Positions 31,973 through 35,636 of a stretch of DNA of 35,636 nucleotides are shown here, one piece after another (within the stretch, counting starts at the first letter, position 1; each line of letters starts with the position of its first letter). The translations under genes were made by a program, and so were the position numbers. The notes below the pieces were generated by a model that did no database searches, had not been told where the DNA came from, and saw nothing but the letters and a program-made list of their open reading frames with translations. Origin of the DNA: Litorivivens sp041625495 (GTDB taxonomy: Bacteria > Pseudomonadota > Gammaproteobacteria > Pseudomonadales > Spongiibacteraceae); contig NZ_JBFJTH010000015.1 of the NCBI RefSeq assembly GCF_041625495.1, forward strand, positions 1-35,636, in the 5' to 3' direction.

Positions 31973-33403
31973 CTAACGTGTGAGCCCCAATGGCTCATTG
32001 CCCTCTAGGCCCAATACATTATTTACCCAGCGTTTTAGAGCCCGGCTTTTCCCGCTCGACAGTGCGGTTCCAGGCACAACGGCAGTGGTATGCACTTGCC
32101 GGTCAAACCAGAAATCGCCGCTAAGCCCCGCAAGTTCCTGTGATGCCGCCAGCCAAACCACGGTGTCAGCTCCCATCCGCGCATCACGCAACCTCCTAGC
32201 CAGCACCTTGTTGAAAACCGGCAGTGATTTGGCGACGCCCGGCGTAGACGCCCACCCCGGATGCATACTGTGGCAATCGACGCCAAACTGCTGCCAATCT
32301 TCAGCGTAACATTCGGTCAACGAAACCAGTGCTCTTTTGGCGCGCGCGTATGCTTTAGTACCGTCGAACGCACCTTTGCTGAACTGCATATCACCCAAGG
32401 CAACACCACTGAGATACATCCCCCCGGAGGCCACATTGACGACTCGCCCAGACGCGTTTTTCAAGGCCGGCAACAACCGGTGCATCAACAACACTGGCGC
32501 CAGCAGATTAACCGCCAGAGTTAACTCATTGCCTTCGGCAGTTACCTGCCGACTGAGCGGCAATACACCTGCGTTATTAACCAGCACGTCGATGCACTTA
32601 TGACGGGACAGTATCTCATCGCAGGCACGACTCACCTCTGCCATGAGCGACAACTCTGCTTCAACTAGGTCAACGCTATTTTCAGCCGCGCCACTGAAAG
32701 CCAGAATCTCTTGCCGCGCTTCACCCAGGCGCGCCTCGCCCCGACCAACCAATACCAGACTTGCGCCGAGCCGGGAAAATTCCTTAGCCGCTGCCAGACC
32801 CAAGCCCGAGGTAGGCCCGGTTATAACTACGGTCTTGCCATCCATAAACTGGCTGAGCGCCTTGTTGGGCATTGCCAGATAACCGCGTTCCGTGAAGTCC
32901 AGCGCTGCGGGTAACACCAGTCGATCTTTCAGCGCAGCGTTAAATCCCGTCGTGGGTGCGGCCGCAGGAAGCGTGAGCGCGGTCTTCAAGCCGCCAACCG
33001 CCTTGCTCCCAACCTTCCGCAGCACAGGCATAAAAGCTGGCGAAGCAATTTGTGGCACACCTTTCAAACGCAATTCAGCGCGATAATGGATTTCGGTGCG
33101 GCCATCGCCACAATCCCTGAAATCGATGGTGTCGACAGCATGAAGGTTGCGGCCCTCGCCCTCCAACACCAGCTGCTCGTTCTCTACAAACGAGCACAGC
33201 TGGTAGGTCATGGACAACCGTGCGCCAGCGACATTGAGCAGCAATGCAAACTCCGTCCCCGCATGCACCGGCCCCGAAGTAATTTTTTCTGCCCGGTATA
33301 CACCGGGGTCCCACTGTTCAATGGTGGAAAAATCTTTCACATAGCGAAAACAATCCGCCAACGAGCGAGCCACCACAATGGTTTCATCCAAATTTGCTTT
33401 CAC
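31973..33403 (-). CDS. SRPBCC (START-like) domain fused to a short-chain dehydrogenase
   Basis: A protein of about 476 residues with two domains. Residues 1-140 are SRPBCC/polyketide-cyclase-like (FRYVKDFSTIEQWDPGVYRA), a fold that binds hydrophobic ligands. Residues 185-476 are an SDR: TGPTSGLG (195-202), NNAG (276-279), Ser326, Tyr352 and Lys356 (YARAK), and MHPGWASTPGV, reminiscent of DHRS12/retinol-dehydrogenase-like SDRs. The start is set at GTG 33403 because GGAGG lies 5 bases upstream; the frame extends to 33448 without domain character. It is convergent with the SDR operon. The fusion suggests the START-like module delivers a hydrophobic alcohol or ketone to the dehydrogenase. Confidence 0.88.
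   Translation of the reverse strand: MKANLDETIVVARSLADCFRYVKDFSTIEQWDPGVYRAEKITSGPVHAGTEFALLLNVAGARLSMTYQLCSFVENEQLVLEGEGRNLHAVDTIDFRDCGDGRTEIHYRAELRLKGVPQIASPAFMPVLRKVGSKAVGGLKTALTLPAAAPTTGFNAALKDRLVLPAALDFTERGYLAMPNKALSQFMDGKTVVITGPTSGLGLAAAKEFSRLGASLVLVGRGEARLGEARQEILAFSGAAENSVDLVEAELSLMAEVSRACDEILSRHKCIDVLVNNAGVLPLSRQVTAEGNELTLAVNLLAPVLLMHRLLPALKNASGRVVNVASGGMYLSGVALGDMQFSKGAFDGTKAYARAKRALVSLTECYAEDWQQFGVDCHSMHPGWASTPGVAKSLPVFNKVLARRLRDARMGADTVVWLAASQELAGLSGDFWFDRQVHTTAVVPGTALSSGKSRALKRWVNNVLGLEGNEPLGLTR
31981..31997. terminator. Small hairpin at the convergent SDR / fusion gene junction
   Basis: TGAGCC (31981-31986) and GGCTCA (31992-31997) form a perfect 6-bp stem with a 5-base loop inside the last codons of the fusion gene. 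There is no T tract; weak terminator candidate for the plus-strand SDR operon. Confidence 0.3.
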
Positions 33404-33408
33404 GCATG

Positions 33409-33413
33409 CCTCC
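33409..33413 (-). promoter_or_regulatory. Ribosome binding site of the SRPBCC-SDR fusion gene
   Basis: GGAGG on the minus strand is 5 bases before GTG 33403 and decides the start. An ATG closer to it is out of frame. Confidence 0.55.
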
Positions 33414-33495
33414 ACATAATCACTTGCTGTTCTACGTGCGCATGTCACTGCCAGATCAAACCCGGACTCGCGAGCAAACCCTAACTTACAGGCAC

Positions 33496-33520
33496 AAAAA
33501 AAGGAGCCGAAGCTCCTTTT
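33496..33520 (-). terminator. Rho-independent terminator of pnp
   Basis: On the minus strand AAAAGGAGC, a TTCG loop and GCTCCTTTT form a 9-bp stem (33499-33520) followed by a run of T (complement of the A run from 33496). It lies about 20 bases after the pnp stop. Confidence 0.9.
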
Positions 33521-33539
33521 GTTCTATCACAACACGTGA

Positions 33540-35636
33540 TCAGTCGTCTGCTTCTTCACTGGCTTCAGCCGGCGCTTCCGCTTTTTCAATCAACTCTTTA
33601 ATAGAGAGTTTGATACGGCCACGCTGATCGACATCCAGAACTTTCACCTGGATATCGTCGCCTTCTTTCAGGTAGTCAGATACATTTTCCACACGCTCGT
33701 GAGCGATCTGAGAAATGTGTACCAAGCCATCTTTGCCAGGCAGAATCGTGACAAACGCACCGAAGTCGACAATGCGCGACACCTTACCGGTGTATACCGC
33801 ACCCACTTCAGCTTCAGCGGTGATCGCCAGTACACGATCTACAGCCGCATCACGCGATTCAGCGTTGGCGCCATAGATTCGCACGGTACCGTCGTCTTCG
33901 ATATCGATCTGGGCTTCGGTCTCTTCACAGATGCTGCGAATGGTTGCGCCGCCTTTACCGATGATGTCACGGATTTTGTCCGACTCAACTTTCAATACAG
34001 TCATGCTAGGCGCGTTGGTGGATACAGTTTCACGCGGTGCCTGCAGTACCTGGTTCATCTGCCCCAGAATGTGCAGTCGAGCCTGCTGAGCCTGCTCCAG
34101 TGCGATTTCCATGATCTTCTCAGTGATACCTTCGATCTTGATATCCATCTGCAGAGCAGTGATACCGTTGGCAGTACCTGCAACTTTGAAGTCCATGTCA
34201 CCGAGATGATCTTCATCACCCAGAATGTCAGTCAGAACGGCAAAACGCTCACCTTCCTTGACCAGACCCATGGCGATACCGGCAACCGGCGCCTTGAGCG
34301 GCACACCTGCGTCCATCAGCGACAGGCTGCCTACGCAGACAGAAGCCATGGAGCTGGAACCATTGGATTCAGTGATCTCCGACACCACGCGAATGGTGTA
34401 CGGGAATTCTTCGGCAGTTGGCAGAACAGCAGCCAGACCTCGACGCGCCAGACGACCGTGACCAATTTCACGACGGCCAGTGCCACCCATGCGTCCACAC
34501 TCACCGACTGAATAAGGCGGGAAGTTGTAGTGCAGCATGAAGTTGTCTTTGCGCTCGCCTTCCAGGGCATCTATCAGCTGCGCATCGCGAGTGGTACCCA
34601 GCGTGGCAACACCAATAGCCTGAGTTTCACCGCGGGTAAACAACGAAGAACCGTGAGCCTTGGGCAGTACACCCACCTCAACAGAGATTGGACGCACAGT
34701 GCGATTGTCGCGACCGTCAATCCGGGCTTCACCGTTCAGGATTCGCTGGCGAACAATATTTTTCTCAAGCTTGGCAAATACACCGATTACATCGTCGGCA
34801 CTGAATTCAGAACCTTCACCGGCGATACTGGCAATCGCCTGCTCACGCAGTTCGCTTACCTTACCGTAACGCTCCATTTTGTCGGTGATGCGGTACGCAT
34901 CGCCAAGCGCAGCCTTGTAACCATCGGCAACCGCAGCCATCAATGCTGTGTTTTCTTCCGGCGCCGACCACTCCCATTTGGGCTTACCAGTCTCAGCAAC
35001 CAGCTCATTGATAACCTTGATAACCGCCTGCATTTCCTGGTGGGCATACAATACCGCACCCAGCATTTGGTCTTCGGTCAGCTCAGAAGCTTCAGACTCA
35101 ACCATCAGTACCGCTTGCTCGGTACCAGCCACCACCATGTTCAGCTCGCTGGCTTCCAGCTCCGAGTAGGTGGGGTTCAGGAAATAGCCCTTGTCGGCGC
35201 TGTAACCAACACGTGCACCGCCGATGGGACCAGCAAAAGGAATGCCGGAAATCGCCAACGCGGCAGAGGTGCCGATCATCGCAGCGATATCAGGATCAAC
35301 GTCCTTTTCTGACGACATGACCGTACAGACAACCTGTACTTCGTTTTTGAATCCGTTAGGGAACAGCGGACGAATCGGTCGGTCGATCAGACGCGAGGTC
35401 AGGGTCTCTTTCTCGGAAGGTCGGCCTTCGCGCTTGAAGAAACCACCGGGGATTTTACCGGCTGAATAGGTACGTTCCTGATAGTGTACGGACAGCGGGA
35501 AAAAGTCCTGTCCTTCTTTGGCCGTTTTGGCACCGACTACGGTACACAAAACCGATACATCGTCCATCGACACCAGTACAGCACCGGTCGCCTGACGTGC
35601 GATACGGCCTGTTTCCAGAGTAACCTTATGGCCACC
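33540..35636 (-). CDS. pnp: Polyribonucleotide nucleotidyltransferase (5' end cut by window edge)
   Basis: A phosphorolytic 3'-5' exoribonuclease of the RNA degradosome. About 698 residues are in the window; the frame stays open to base 35636 (KVTLETGRIARQATGAVLVS), so roughly a dozen N-terminal residues are missing compared with E. coli (711). The order is RNase PH domain 1, helical domain, RNase PH domain 2 (SEITESNGSSSMASVCVGSL), KH domain (IRDIIGKGGATIRSICEET) and S1 domain (GKVSRIVDFGAFVTILPGKD), then an acidic tail (EAPAEASEEADD). It is a housekeeping gene, usually downstream of rpsO, which would lie beyond the window. It ends in a clear terminator. Confidence 0.98.
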   Translation of the reverse strand, partial: GGHKVTLETGRIARQATGAVLVSMDDVSVLCTVVGAKTAKEGQDFFPLSVHYQERTYSAGKIPGGFFKREGRPSEKETLTSRLIDRPIRPLFPNGFKNEVQVVCTVMSSEKDVDPDIAAMIGTSAALAISGIPFAGPIGGARVGYSADKGYFLNPTYSELEASELNMVVAGTEQAVLMVESEASELTEDQMLGAVLYAHQEMQAVIKVINELVAETGKPKWEWSAPEENTALMAAVADGYKAALGDAYRITDKMERYGKVSELREQAIASIAGEGSEFSADDVIGVFAKLEKNIVRQRILNGEARIDGRDNRTVRPISVEVGVLPKAHGSSLFTRGETQAIGVATLGTTRDAQLIDALEGERKDNFMLHYNFPPYSVGECGRMGGTGRREIGHGRLARRGLAAVLPTAEEFPYTIRVVSEITESNGSSSMASVCVGSLSLMDAGVPLKAPVAGIAMGLVKEGERFAVLTDILGDEDHLGDMDFKVAGTANGITALQMDIKIEGITEKIMEIALEQAQQARLHILGQMNQVLQAPRETVSTNAPSMTVLKVESDKIRDIIGKGGATIRSICEETEAQIDIEDDGTVRIYGANAESRDAAVDRVLAITAEAEVGAVYTGKVSRIVDFGAFVTILPGKDGLVHISQIAHERVENVSDYLKEGDDIQVKVLDVDQRGRIKLSIKELIEKAEAPAEASEEADD

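Noticed and set aside
1..35636. Mobile element, phage or CRISPR content
   Set aside because: I found no transposase, integrase, flanking repeats or repeat-spacer pattern.

Overview
The window looks like a chromosomal stretch of a free-living, probably marine, gammaproteobacterium. I infer this from the polynucleotide phosphorylase and TrmH sequences, a Pseudomonas-type secreted lipase followed by a foldase-like gene, two large TonB-dependent receptors of the kind common in oligotrophic marine and sphingomonad-like bacteria, and a high density of lipid/terpenoid/xenobiotic-type enzymes (P450, SDRs, acyl-CoA dehydrogenase, SnoaL/KSI-like, SRPBCC). A Cellvibrionales-like member is my best guess, but this is inference. 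There are no rRNA or tRNA genes, no CRISPR array, no insertion sequence and no phage gene. No intergenic gap exceeds about 250 bases.

Region 1 (1-7013) is a candidate uptake-and-oxidation cluster: a TonB receptor translationally coupled to a cytochrome P450 (cut by the window start), a TetR regulator divergent from that receptor, and a second TonB receptor convergent with the regulator. A long inverted repeat lies between receptor 1 and tetR, and its core TTGGACA is repeated upstream of receptor 2. Region 2 (7149-9706, minus) holds a Tat-exported purple-acid-phosphatase-like lipoprotein, a small SH3-like protein and a second TetR regulator.

Region 3 (9876-17827) is the most intriguing part. 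Two copies of a sulfotransferase/DUF1214 pair face each other. The plus-strand copy (sulfotransferase, DUF1214, SDR) is followed by a periplasmic orphan and an amidohydrolase. The minus-strand copy has the pair in the opposite order (DUF1214, sulfotransferase). A strong hairpin separates the converging arms. The shared gene set suggests a pathway acting on a hydrophobic alcohol or acid, but the substrate cannot be read from sequence.

Region 4 (17928-23397) contains a small membrane protein, trmH coupled to a GNAT gene, an LCAD-type acyl-CoA dehydrogenase with a clear terminator, a secreted lipase with a membrane-anchored foldase-like protein, and a KSI-like protein sharing a bidirectional terminator with the lipase operon. 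Region 5 (23500-30285, minus) holds a lipoprotein subtilase, a large acetyl-CoA hydrolase/transferase-family protein, an alpha/beta-hydrolase lipoprotein and a LuxR-type regulator.

Region 6 (30428-35636) has two SDR genes in one operon divergent from the LuxR regulator, an unusual SRPBCC-SDR fusion convergent with them, and pnp with its terminator, truncated at the window end. Overall the window couples extracellular lipid and protein hydrolysis, TonB-dependent uptake and intracellular redox/CoA chemistry, with only pnp and trmH being housekeeping genes.
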